A stretch of DNA of 38,318 bases from Planctomycetaceae bacterium (lineage in GTDB: Bacteria > Planctomycetota > Planctomycetia > Pirellulales > Pirellulaceae): the NCBI GenBank assembly GCA_024642205.1, contig JAHEBQ010000062.1, forward strand, positions 1 to 38,318, given 5' to 3'. Position numbers and translations under genes: made by a program. Positions 1 through 8,334 of the stretch are shown here, piece by piece. The notes beneath the pieces are model-generated. The model was not told where the DNA came from. It made no database searches and worked only from the letters and a program-made list of their open reading frames with translations. The first letter of the stretch is position 1. Each line of letters starts with the position of its first letter.

Positions 1-293
1 TGAACTAGTGTCTACCAAAACGGCGAGTCTGGATTTTTTTACAATCATCGATTCGATTCGCTTGCCGGGACTAACGACATACACGAGAATGCAGCAAAAC
101 GTAAAACACGCAGAGAAACCGACAGAAACTTCAGCACAAACGGCAAATCGCGGGAGTCGCGAACTCGCAGCCAGAAAGCAAGTGTAATAATCGCGAGAAC
201 GGATACAGCGAAAACGGGATAATGCCACCATTGAAATAGTGGAACCATTGGCTGAAGATTGTAGTTCGGTCGGACGACTATTTGGGAGTTCAT
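1..293 (-). CDS. VWA-type membrane protein, N-terminal part, apparently frameshifted, runs off the left edge
   Basis: The gene reads leftwards off the window. From the ATG at 291-293 the product starts MNSQIVVRPNYNLQPM, has one membrane helix (about residues 18-40, HYPVFAVSVLAIITLAFWL), then a basic stretch and a second hydrophobic segment. The initial frame closes at a TGA at 45-47. One frame over, the same strand reads YVVSPGKRIE followed by KKSRLAVLVDTSS up to the window edge. This matches the first strand and metal-binding start (DTS) of a von Willebrand factor A domain, as in planctomycete BatA-like membrane proteins. One base therefore seems to be missing near 80-96. The frame switch is seen directly; the family is inferred from the DTSS motif and the two-helix N-terminus. 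A longer start at 353 is possible. It may be a pseudogene, a sequence error or a real frameshift. The rest of the gene is outside the window. Confidence 0.6.
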
Positions 294-470
294 CAATTGT
301 AGAGTAAAATCGGAACTAACGAATGTTGGCCACTCGCCCACACGACGGCCCATCTGTTGTAGTCGCGAGCGATTCCAGCCCCAACGATAGGCTGGTGGTT
401 GTCGTTAACTGGAATACATTGACGTTTAACCCGCTGACATTCGTTCAAAAGCTGGTTATCGTGAACGCTT

Positions 471-1841
471 TTGGTTGATTCGAATCAGTTTCCAACGATT
501 GAGATTCCCGTCAATCTAAACTTGTCCCCTGGTAGTTCGGTGTCCAACTCAAATCCACTCGAAAAAACAGAAGTCGATCCGGAAACGCCCAAGCGCGACA
601 TGGGAGACCACATCGAACTGGCTCTCAGTATCCTCTGGTTTCACCATAAAACAATCATCGCATTTATCCTGCTAACGGTCGTAGGAATCTGGGTTTACAG
701 GATCTCAACAACCAAAAAGGACGTTGTCGAGCCAAATCGAAGGTCGGAAATCAAGAGGCCGGTCGAGGATGATGTTCCCACCGCAAACCTCGACTTTGGA
801 CCACCTGCCAACGGCGGAACCACTACTGATGCGGAAGTGAACCCGTCGAACCCCAAACCTGATGCAGCGCCTTCTGTGCCAGAAAAGCCCAGCACCGACG
901 CAAGCAAATCCGTCGACACGACACATGATTCGACTCCAGAAAAGCATCCCAAAACTCGCGACACATTACTGGAAACCGGATCGGTAGACGAGTTGATCGA
1001 GGCTTCGCTCAAGATTCGCGACGAATGGGGGAGCGCGATCCCCAGTATTGGACTGATCATGTGTTCGCAGCGAGCCAAGATCTCGCGACGGTTGTTGGAG
1101 ATGGAGTTGACCGAGTCGCAACGCATTTTCGCATTAACTTCCTATATCGAATCCATCAGCCTCGTCGACTCACTCAATGTGGCAAGCAACATGAACTTGC
1201 CAGGGACCAGGGATGCACTGTTGGAAATCGACAAGAAATATTCGCAAAACCCGAACTCATCGGTCAGCGTTCAGGCGAACTTGGCGATGACATTGGCCCC
1301 GTTATACGACTTTATCAACAACGGAGAAATGGAAAGTCTCCAACAGTTTCAAACTCAATTCAATCAAAGACTCGGCGAGATCGCCCGTGATCAAGGTGCA
1401 CTGAATCGGTTGGCAGAAGTTTCCATCGCCATGTACAAAAAGCCCGAGCTACCCGAGGCCAGGCAACAAGTAATATTGGACCTGATGAAACAAATATTCG
1501 ATTTGAAAACACCCTCGTCGCAGGCTGTTGCCGAAAAATTTCGCGAGCGGTATTTGTTTGACGAATTCGATTTCGAAGCGCTCCCTGGCTTGGTCCAATT
1601 CAACGATGAATCCACAGGCAGAAAAGTCAACTCGTTTTTTGATACGCTCGAACAAAATCCTGACAGTACCGACACAGTCTTTGTGGTCGCCACTCAAATT
1701 GTCCGTTCGTACCGAGAAAGCGGAAATACGGAACAAGCCAATGTCCTCATGAGACGGTTGGACGAAATCACGGACAAAATTCCAACGGAAGAAAGACGGC
1801 AGACGGTCAAGGCTGCCATACTTCGACTACGATCCCAGTGA
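471..1841 (+). CDS. Single-pass membrane protein of unknown function
   Basis: I do not recognise the family. The 456-residue product has a polar, probably cytoplasmic N-terminus (1-48), one membrane helix at about 57-76 (IIAFILLTVVGIWVYRI), a long acidic, Pro/Ser/Thr-rich linker (about 80-165), and a helical C-terminal domain (about 170-456) rich in Gln, Glu and Arg that looks like TPR or other alpha-solenoid packing. An in-frame TGA at 462-464 limits the start to the TTG at 471 or the ATG at 600, which still precedes the membrane helix. Neither has a good ribosome binding site. It is divergent from the VWA-type gene. A role as a membrane-anchored scaffold is only a guess from the architecture. 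Confidence 0.75.
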   Translation: MVDSNQFPTIEIPVNLNLSPGSSVSNSNPLEKTEVDPETPKRDMGDHIELALSILWFHHKTIIAFILLTVVGIWVYRISTTKKDVVEPNRRSEIKRPVEDDVPTANLDFGPPANGGTTTDAEVNPSNPKPDAAPSVPEKPSTDASKSVDTTHDSTPEKHPKTRDTLLETGSVDELIEASLKIRDEWGSAIPSIGLIMCSQRAKISRRLLEMELTESQRIFALTSYIESISLVDSLNVASNMNLPGTRDALLEIDKKYSQNPNSSVSVQANLAMTLAPLYDFINNGEMESLQQFQTQFNQRLGEIARDQGALNRLAEVSIAMYKKPELPEARQQVILDLMKQIFDLKTPSSQAVAEKFRERYLFDEFDFEALPGLVQFNDESTGRKVNSFFDTLEQNPDSTDTVFVVATQIVRSYRESGNTEQANVLMRRLDEITDKIPTEERRQTVKAAILRLRSQ

Positions 1842-1946
1842 GGCTGTGCGAATTGTTCTTCAGCCCAATGCGATCTTTCCAACAATCGGATGACCGAATT
1901 TTTACGAGGCACCCGACCGCTCCCACCGTGGACCAGGACGTACCGG

Positions 1947-2498
1947 TCAGCCAGGCGTTGTCGGACTTTTCTGGTGATAACTCGTCGAGTATGCCAACAG
2001 TTGTTCGACCACCTGCGTCATCACGAGGATTGCAACCAGCAATCGACTCAGTGACGACGCTGGTCCTGGGGTGGGTTCGGGATGGAACTGATCCCAATCA
2101 ACAAACGTTGGTTTCCAACGATTCAGCTCCGCCAACTGCTTTTGCCGGTTTGCCAGCGTCAATTGCGCCCATTGTTTTCAACTGATCGAGAGCCCCTTGA
2201 ACCGGGAACAGGTCATCCTCGGTCGCCGTTTCTGTGAGAACCCGCCCCAAAAGCGTAACCGGTTCGGCAATATCATTTTCTGCCAAGAACCGATTGACAA
2301 GGATCAAGAGGCGAACTCGTTCACGCGGCGTAGAAAACACCGAATTTTCGGCCTGCTGAATCTTGTCCCGAGGTTGACTCTCGAGCGGTTTCACTTCTTG
2401 ACCTGCTCTGCGGCTTGTGGCGGGTCTGGTGTCCCGGGTGGCTGAGCCGAAACTGAACCAGCAAGACAGCCAAGGCACGCAGAAGCCAGAACGATCAA
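1947..2498 (-). pseudogene. Decayed small secreted/membrane protein gene, two frame breaks
   Basis: Three coding-like stretches lie in order on the minus strand but in two frames. From about 2498 (TTG) one frame gives a signal peptide, LIVLASACLGCLAGSVSAQ, then a Pro-rich linker ending at a TGA at 2391-2393. A second frame continues with a helical part (PRERVRLLILVNRFLAEN, then DLFPVQGALDQLKTMG) and stops at 2098-2100. The first frame resumes at about 2162 (LANRQKQLAELNRWKPT), followed by a membrane helix and the tail EQLLAYSTSYHQKS, ending at 1947. The helix plus LAYSTSYH tail resembles C-termini of planctomycete BatA-like membrane proteins. Joining the pieces needs shifts near 2391-2405 and 2155-2175. 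The frame layout is seen directly. That it was once a single gene is inference; sequencing errors or two separate small genes are alternatives. Confidence 0.45.
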
Positions 2499-2789
2499 AC
2501 CAAACTTGAATTAACATCCAGATACAACAGGTAATTGCAAACATTCAAAATCCAGGGCACAACGTAATTTCATCCATTCACCCGGTCGATTTTCCTTGAA
2601 CAGGGTCCAAAGGTGTCATGTCAGCGATATAATATTTGCCAAGTCCATGGGATTGGCGGGAGTCAGAGTCAAACGGTTCGATGTCATGTCATTAGCCGGT
2701 TCTGGTCCGACATCCCATATTAATCAGCATTGGGACAGAACAAAAACTTCCGGCGACTCACGAGGCAGCCGAGAGGGCAGGAGAGGATC

Positions 2790-3176
2790 ATGAAAGTCAA
2801 TCACTTTGAAGAAATCGAACAACAGGATGTCGATATGCCTGGCGCTGAAGGCTGCAAAGTCCGTTGGCTGGTGGGAAAACCGGACGGGGCAAATAATTTC
2901 TCAATGCGACAGTTCGAAGTCGGTGTAGGCGGCTTTACACCACAACACAGCCACGACTACGAGCACGAGGTTTTCATTCTCGCAGGCGAAGGTACAGTGC
3001 TTGAAAACGAAAAACTACACTCGATCAAATCTGGGGATGTGCTTTATGTTTGCCCCAATGAAGTTCACCAATTCAGAAATACCGGAGACACGCCGCTTAA
3101 GTTTCTCTGCCTGATTCCCAATTCCGCCATGGACAAACCGATCATTCAGGCGCCTGAATGCGGAATCCAAAGTTAG
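2790..3176 (+). CDS. Small cupin-domain protein
   Basis: A 128-residue single-domain cupin. The ATG at 2790 follows a good ribosome binding site (AGGAG at 2778-2782), which decides against longer in-frame starts. Cupin motif 1 is complete: Gly, then HSH, then Glu four residues on and Gly (TPQHSHDYEHEVFILAGEG). Motif 2 is GDVLYVCPNEVHQFRN with the last metal-binding His and the usual Asn. The ligand set His, His, Glu, His predicts a bound divalent metal. There is no signal peptide, so it should be cytoplasmic. Substrate and role cannot be told from the sequence; small stand-alone cupins include dioxygenases, sugar isomerases and sensors. It stands alone, 178 bases before the ligase gene. Confidence 0.88.
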   Translation: MKVNHFEEIEQQDVDMPGAEGCKVRWLVGKPDGANNFSMRQFEVGVGGFTPQHSHDYEHEVFILAGEGTVLENEKLHSIKSGDVLYVCPNEVHQFRNTGDTPLKFLCLIPNSAMDKPIIQAPECGIQS

Positions 3177-3354
3177 TCGGAACAGAACTGTGCGGCCAGT
3201 TCGTGATTCATCATTTCATGTCACCTCGCCCTTGCTACGGGCGACCCGAGAACCCGCCAGGCATCGCGTTGCCGCATCAAACAATCGACTCCCGCCCACG
3301 CACGACTGGATTCCAATCTGACATTTGTCTTAACACGGCTCACATCCTTGCACC

Positions 3355-5517
3355 GTGAACCTGAATCCCAGTTCGTTGCCAGCACATGCCGAAAGAACCA
3401 AGTTGTCAAAAACGCCCACCCAATCCGACATCGCTGACGAACTCGAACGCGTGATTTCCCACCTCGACACTCTCTACGAGCAAGGTCTGGAATGCATTCA
3501 TCCAGACACCCACATCGTCGTCACGGATGGGGAATACGATGGGCTTCGGCGGCAGCTCATGGCGCTTCGCCCTGACTCGAACCTCTTCGCCACCGCGACG
3601 GCTTCCGAGTTTGTCACCTCGACGAAAAAAGTCGTTCACGATCCACCAATGACTTCGATCGAGAAAGCCAGCCACGAAGATATAGAAACTCAGGAAGAAC
3701 AACTGTTCAAATGGCTTTTGAAAAACATCGAATCCGCTCCTGAGGATACTCAGGTTGGCCGGCTTTGTACTGTCATGGGTAAAACCTACAAAGGACAACC
3801 GGTTCAATATCCTGAGTCATATTTCTACGAAGCCTACAAACTGGATGGCGTGGCGATTGCCATCTATTACGAAAATGGCAAACTGGTTCGTGCCGGACTC
3901 CGGCCACGAGACGGCATAAACGGGGAAGATGTAACGGAACAAGTCAAATTCGTTTCCGGTGTTCCAGTCAGCCTGCCGAACAGAATTACCTGTTCGGTTC
4001 GAGGCGAATTGATTTGCAAGCTTTCTGATTTCTCGAAAGTTCAGAAGGAGTTGGCCAAGTCCGGCGAAAAACTGCGTGCGAACCCGCGAAATCATACCGC
4101 CGGCGGAATCCGCCAATTCAAAGAACCGGAGAAAACGGGTCGAATGCTGTTGAGTTTTATGGCGTACGGAATCGAAGGTCTCGCCAACCCGCCCTACAGA
4201 ACGGAGATCGAGCGGTATCGCTGGTGTGAGGACAAACTGGGAATCCCGTACGTACCCGCCAGGACATTTCAATTCGAAGACCTCCAAACCATGGAAGACG
4301 GAATTTCCAACCTCGATTTTGAAGTCGACGGAGTGATCATCGGTGTCGACAACCTTGAAGACCAGGAGCAACTTGGAAGGCATGGCGATCCGCGAACAGG
4401 AAATCCGAGGGGCAAAATCGCGTGGAAGTTTCGGGAAGAAGAAGCCACTCCCGTCATCAAGGAGATCCAATGGCAAACCGGTCGTACCGGTAAACTGACC
4501 AGCGTCGCAATTTTCGATCCTGTACGACTCGCCGGAACCAACGTCTCTCGTGCGACATTGCATAATGCGGGATTCATGGAACGAAACCAGATTACGATTG
4601 GCTCAAAGATCGCGGTCCGAAAAGCGGGCAAGATCATTCCGAAAGTCACGCGAGTTATCAGTGGTCAAGGCAAACCCCACTTCCCGGCGACTTGCCCGTC
4701 CTGCAATCAGAAAACAACGCTTCAGGAAGGTGGTTCGGAAGATAAGCTGGAATTAGTGTGCAGGAATCCCGACTGTCCAGCGCAAAACATCAGTTCGTTA
4801 TGTCATTACCTGGCGACATTTGGTGTCCTGGGCCTGGGGGAAAGTCGAGTTACACAGTTGGTGGAAGGCAACCTGATTTCCGTTCCCGCGGATTTTTACC
4901 GGCTGGAGGTTGAATCGGCCATGGAATCAGGTTTGACCGAGCGTCAGTCACTCCTCGCCGTTGCAGCCATCCAGATGATCCAGGCTCCCGACAAAATGGA
5001 CAACGACACGCTTCGGGATACGATCGCCGCCGCGATGAAGAACAAGAAAACCGTACCCCTTTGGCAACTGTTCGCTGCATTTGGAATCGGGTCTGCCGGA
5101 AAGTCAGCCGGCAAGGCGCTTGCCGATCATTTCGGGTCATTTGCCAACATCCGGGCCGCATCGGTTGAAGAGCTTGAGTCGGTCGTCGACGTCGGAAACA
5201 AGACCGCGTTAGCGATCCGGGAGTTCCTCGACGCCAACGCCGACGATATCGACGCCTTGCTGGAGTTTGTCGAGCCGATTCTTCCCAAGGTTGGCGGGCC
5301 GCTTGAGGGGAAAACCTTTTGTTTCAGTGGCGGCTTCCCGGAAGGAAAAAAGCACTGGGAAAACGAGGTGGAAAGTCGTGGTGGGAAATGCTCAAGCAGT
5401 GTTTCCAAAAAAACCGATTTCCTCGTTGCCGGGCCAGGTTCAGGATCCAAAAGCGAAAAAGCAGAAAAACTGGGGGTGCCAATTCTGACGACCGATGAAT
5501 TGGAAAAGATGTTGTAG
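3355..5517 (+). CDS. ligA: Divergent NAD-dependent DNA ligase (LigA-like)
   Basis: The 720-residue product has the full LigA order. The NAD-binding domain Ia has TDGEYDGL near residue 58. The adenylation domain has catalytic Lys162 in YKLDG, PRDGINGEDVT near 184 and NPRNHTAGGIRQ near 243. The OB fold has GRTGKLTSVAIFDPV near 376. A four-Cys zinc site (C447, C450, C469, C474), helix-hairpin-helix repeats (about 480-630) and a BRCT domain (about 640-720) follow. It seals nicks in DNA using NAD. Oddities: an insertion of roughly 35 residues between the PMTSIEKA segment and the catalytic Lys; TRGDG changed to RPRDG; and motif IV reads DGVIIGV, so the Lys usual in that motif is Gly330. The start is a GTG at 3355. 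A second, specialised ligase beside a standard LigA elsewhere is possible; the window cannot decide. Confidence 0.9.
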   Translation: MNLNPSSLPAHAERTKLSKTPTQSDIADELERVISHLDTLYEQGLECIHPDTHIVVTDGEYDGLRRQLMALRPDSNLFATATASEFVTSTKKVVHDPPMTSIEKASHEDIETQEEQLFKWLLKNIESAPEDTQVGRLCTVMGKTYKGQPVQYPESYFYEAYKLDGVAIAIYYENGKLVRAGLRPRDGINGEDVTEQVKFVSGVPVSLPNRITCSVRGELICKLSDFSKVQKELAKSGEKLRANPRNHTAGGIRQFKEPEKTGRMLLSFMAYGIEGLANPPYRTEIERYRWCEDKLGIPYVPARTFQFEDLQTMEDGISNLDFEVDGVIIGVDNLEDQEQLGRHGDPRTGNPRGKIAWKFREEEATPVIKEIQWQTGRTGKLTSVAIFDPVRLAGTNVSRATLHNAGFMERNQITIGSKIAVRKAGKIIPKVTRVISGQGKPHFPATCPSCNQKTTLQEGGSEDKLELVCRNPDCPAQNISSLCHYLATFGVLGLGESRVTQLVEGNLISVPADFYRLEVESAMESGLTERQSLLAVAAIQMIQAPDKMDNDTLRDTIAAAMKNKKTVPLWQLFAAFGIGSAGKSAGKALADHFGSFANIRAASVEELESVVDVGNKTALAIREFLDANADDIDALLEFVEPILPKVGGPLEGKTFCFSGGFPEGKKHWENEVESRGGKCSSSVSKKTDFLVAGPGSGSKSEKAEKLGVPILTTDELEKML

Positions 5518-5598
5518 TTGGAATTTTCCGCTTTCGACCAGCTGCTGGAGCGACAGACACTCTCCAATCAGGAAGTCAATTATCATGGGCACATCGGA

Positions 5599-6270
5599 AT
5601 GACGTTGATACGTGACGCATCGCAACGTGGCTGGCGGTACACCCTTGCCATCATCTTCAACCGAGCGGTTCCCGTTTGGCTATTTCGTTGCCGAAGATTC
5701 GTAATCTACCGGCTTGAATCGCTCTCCTCCATCGAACCGGATTCGCAAATCGACCTCCGCTGGTGCAAGACCGAAGACGAGTTCATCGTCGCTGAACAGT
5801 TGACCTACTTCCATCGCAAAGATTCAAAAACCGGTCCTGCTCGCGCCGTTCAGGCAGTCGTCGAAAACGAGGTTCAAAGCGCGTTTTGGATGGCGGGCGA
5901 CTTTGTTGAAGAAAGCGAATTGGGTATACGTATCCTGCTGGAACCCAAGCAAGCCTGGCTGTTTGCAGCGATGGTCAACAAAAAAATGAGAGGACGGGGA
6001 ATTTACTCCAAAGTACTGCGTTTCATGATCTCTGAATCGAATGCCAATGGATTTGACGACCTGCTGGTTTCCGTCAATCCAGACAACAAACCATCGAATT
6101 TCGTGCACAGAAAATACGCCAAAGACTGCGTTGGCAAGGTAGTTGCGATCCGGTGTCTTAACTGGGCCTGGTGTTTCTCGACCAAAAGGGTCGCCCAAAA
6201 CTCACGTTTCACAACCAACGCGAAACTCCGCCCCATCGAATTCTCAATTCCGCGGGAAACAAAGGCGTGA
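5599..6270 (+). CDS. GNAT-family N-acetyltransferase
   Basis: The product is about 223 residues from the ATG at 5599. The frame is open back to 5518, right after the ligase stop, but that stretch does not look like a protein start. A basic N-terminal part (RDASQRGWRYTLAIIFNRAV) resembles short leader regions of planctomycete acetyltransferases. The GNAT fold follows: a beta strand WLFAAMVNKKMRGRGIYSKV holds the acetyl-CoA pyrophosphate loop (R-G-R-G), and a late strand has LLVSVNPDNKPSNFVHRKYAK, the usual Asn-x-x-Ser region. It should move an acetyl group from acetyl-CoA to an amine; the acceptor is unknown. It lies 81 bases after the ligase, same strand, and could be co-transcribed. It ends facing the DinB-like gene. 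Confidence 0.75.
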   Translation: MTLIRDASQRGWRYTLAIIFNRAVPVWLFRCRRFVIYRLESLSSIEPDSQIDLRWCKTEDEFIVAEQLTYFHRKDSKTGPARAVQAVVENEVQSAFWMAGDFVEESELGIRILLEPKQAWLFAAMVNKKMRGRGIYSKVLRFMISESNANGFDDLLVSVNPDNKPSNFVHRKYAKDCVGKVVAIRCLNWAWCFSTKRVAQNSRFTTNAKLRPIEFSIPRETKA

Positions 6271-6375
6271 ACGTCGAATCGAATCTCGTCCAGTTTCGGT
6301 CGCTGGCCATCGGTCATTGCCTTTGCCGTTGAATTAAGGCTGGACGGGATTGAACCAGCCAAATCCATCCACGAC

Positions 6376-6999
6376 TCATGTCACACCCAACATCGCGACG
6401 AGTTTTTGCATTTGCCTGCGATGAATTCGTTGATGGGCGGCTGCCAGGCAATGCCATTGATGTGCGTTCAACATGCCAAACCACGGATGACGATACCGAA
6501 CCGCCAATTCCAGATTTCCCCGAGAATCCAGTAATCGTTCAATGGTCTGGGTGTATTCGTCGGTTAAACTAGAAAACCGATCCATCACCTCGTAGCCGAC
6601 ATCGGTCGTCGGTTTATAAAATTCGATATCAACCTCCCCACGCGGTACGACGCCATCGTTCAGGGCTTTGACAATGTTCAGCATGTCACGATTGGTCATG
6701 CAAAGATGTTCCAATACCATCATGACCGACCAGTTGCGGCTGGAATCCTCGATTCCGATTACACGGGGAATCAACAGGATCTGAAATACGTCGTACGATT
6801 CGTCGTCGTCGGCCAGGCGCAATAGTTCAGCCGAGTCGCGACGAAACAGGCGAAGCGCTTGCCTGGCGGACAAAACAGCCGCGGACGCCTTGAAAATCAT
6901 GTTCAACGCGCTTCGTTCGAGTGTCGGCAATCCAGCACCCGGCAGCTGAAGATCACCGGGGTTGTCAAATCGTGGCGACATGGAAACAACGCGATCCAT
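6376..6999 (-). CDS. DinB-like four-helix-bundle protein
   Basis: The 207-residue product looks like the DinB/YfiT superfamily. A helix with NWSVMMVLEHL gives the first conserved metal His (His98), and the C-terminal helix has HQRIH (His189 and His193), the H-x3-H pair that completes the usual His triad. An extra His-rich part lies before it (HPWFGMLNAHQWH). Family members are metal-binding four-helix bundles, some acting as thiol-dependent transferases (bacillithiol or mycothiol S-transferases); the partner here is unknown. No signal peptide is seen, so it is probably cytoplasmic. The ATG at 6999 is the longest start; a second ATG at 6981 is as likely, and neither has a clear ribosome binding site. 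It is convergent with the GNAT gene and divergent from the methyltransferase. Confidence 0.78.
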   Translation of the reverse strand: MDRVVSMSPRFDNPGDLQLPGAGLPTLERSALNMIFKASAAVLSARQALRLFRRDSAELLRLADDDESYDVFQILLIPRVIGIEDSSRNWSVMMVLEHLCMTNRDMLNIVKALNDGVVPRGEVDIEFYKPTTDVGYEVMDRFSSLTDEYTQTIERLLDSRGNLELAVRYRHPWFGMLNAHQWHCLAAAHQRIHRRQMQKLVAMLGVT

Positions 7000-7351
7000 A
7001 CAGGCAATTGGTGACCATCAAACTAACCTGAAACCAGGAAAGTGAAAACCCCGTAAACGCCCCCAATGCGAGGAACCAGGGTTGCCCTGCTCAGAAATGT
7101 TTTTCCCAGGTACGTTTATCCTAAAACCGGACAGGTGACAAACCACGGTGGTGTTGGCATGTGCTCCTTCCGTAGTTTCCGATCCAACTCGTATCTGGTC
7201 ACGGTAGACATTGCAGCCGACCGGGCTCAGGCGGTATACATTACGGACTCGCATCAACGGCAGTCCTGCCGAGCCGATCACGGGATGATCTTCGCCTGGT
7301 CTTGATGAATCGGTGGCCGCAATCAAGCTTGGAACCACGACAGGTAACCGG
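7000..7351. other. Divergent intergenic region
   Basis: This 352-base gap separates the divergent DinB-like and methyltransferase genes. I see no convincing coding frame. Short frames are open, including one from a GTG at 7313 in frame with the methyltransferase, but their translations look random. It holds one sigma-70-like promoter candidate pointing right, listed separately. Confidence 0.5.
7211..7240 (+). promoter_or_regulatory. Possible sigma-70-type promoter for the methyltransferase gene
   Basis: TTGCAG at 7211-7216 and TATACA at 7235-7240 are separated by 18 bases. The hexamers match TTGACA/TATAAT at four and five positions. Transcription would start near 7247, leaving about 105 untranslated bases before the ATG at 7352. 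Found by eye only; chance matches of this quality occur. Confidence 0.35.
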
Positions 7352-8269
7352 ATGAAACACGAATCGAATTTCCTGAAATTTCGCATGCCGACGTGGGAAG
7401 ATGACATTTCGCTGAACCACGATTCAACCACCCCGTTCGACAACTTTCCGGCGCCAGCGGAAATGCCGATCGAAGAATTCAAATTCCATGATGTGTTAAC
7501 GGATGAATTGCTGGGCGGACGGCCATTGGCAGAATTTGTTGCCCGCGACACCTACCCTATTCCCGACGTCGCTGACCGCGAAGGTTACAACCGTGATTAC
7601 AACGCCAGGTTTTTTGTCACGGGCCTGGCGGATTTCCTGAAGATACGGGCTGCGGCGAGAAATTACGATATTGACCTGCAGTCGTACCTGGATTTCGGCT
7701 GTGCATCGGGGCGAGTCCTGCGTCATTTTTGCGCCCAATCGGATATTCCGAACCTCTGGGGCACGGACATCAACGGCCGTCACATTCGCTGGCTCAATGA
7801 CTACCTGCCGCCGCGACTGAAAATCGTTCATAACAACTGTATACCTCAACTTCCAATCGCTGACCATTCATTCGATATGGTGAGCGCATTTTCGGTATTT
7901 ACTCATATTGATACTTTCGAGACGGCATGGCTCGCTGAGCTGTATCGCGTCTTGAAGCCTGGCGGGCTTTGTTACCTGACCGTTCACAACGATGACACCT
8001 GGCAACTGCTTCAGCATGCCGATGACAGCAACGGTCTGCTAAAAAGATTTCGCGAGGTCGATCCTGATTTCGACTCTCTCCTGAAACACGACATTCCGGT
8101 TGAGCGAAAGTGCTTCCGTTACACGGACGTCGGACCGTATCGGGCCCTCGTGGTGCACAGCAACGCCTACCTGCGAAAGACGTGGGGACGTTTTTTTGAA
8201 ATTCTGGAAATCCAGGGCAAAGCCCACGGTTACATGCAAAGCGTGTTGATAGGCCGAAAAAAAGGCTGA
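7352..8269 (+). CDS. Class I SAM-dependent methyltransferase
   Basis: The product has 305 residues from the ATG at 7352. A GTG at 7313 would add 13 residues, but the added part looks non-coding. The first 110 residues are acidic and hydrophilic. Then comes a Rossmann methyltransferase domain: motif I YLDFGCASGRVLRHF for SAM binding, an acidic strand end at WGTDIN, FDMVSAFSVFTHID (motif IV region) and ELYRVLKPGGLCYLTVHN (motifs V-VI, Methyltransf_11 type). The last 100 residues may hold the acceptor-binding part. The substrate is unknown. No signal peptide is seen. A hairpin follows just downstream. Genes of this type often accompany glycan synthesis, but nothing next to it supports that. Confidence 0.85.
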   Translation: MKHESNFLKFRMPTWEDDISLNHDSTTPFDNFPAPAEMPIEEFKFHDVLTDELLGGRPLAEFVARDTYPIPDVADREGYNRDYNARFFVTGLADFLKIRAAARNYDIDLQSYLDFGCASGRVLRHFCAQSDIPNLWGTDINGRHIRWLNDYLPPRLKIVHNNCIPQLPIADHSFDMVSAFSVFTHIDTFETAWLAELYRVLKPGGLCYLTVHNDDTWQLLQHADDSNGLLKRFREVDPDFDSLLKHDIPVERKCFRYTDVGPYRALVVHSNAYLRKTWGRFFEILEIQGKAHGYMQSVLIGRKKG

Positions 8270-8285
8270 GATAAATTTTAGGATT

Positions 8286-8315
8286 CCGCAAGCGATCCAC
8301 TTGCGGTTGGCTTTT
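8286..8315 (+). terminator. Possible Rho-independent terminator after the methyltransferase gene
   Basis: A perfect seven-base-pair inverted repeat, CCGCAAG (8286-8292) and CTTGCGG (8300-8306), with a seven-base loop, is followed by TTGGCTTTT. It lies 17 bases after the methyltransferase stop. The T tract is interrupted, so it may be weak. Confidence 0.4.
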
Positions 8316-8334
8316 GAAAAGTCATCATGAATAC

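Noticed and set aside
3817..4563. 248-codon minus-strand frame inside the ligase gene
   Set aside because: Antisense shadow; the plus strand carries all the LigA motifs.
6338..6360. GGCTGG/CCAGCC hairpin that reads on the minus strand like a tRNA T-arm (GGTTCAATCCC)
   Set aside because: The flanks do not pair as a T-stem or acceptor stem and no anticodon or D-arm is found. As a terminator, the six-pair stem with 11-base loop lacks a T tract.
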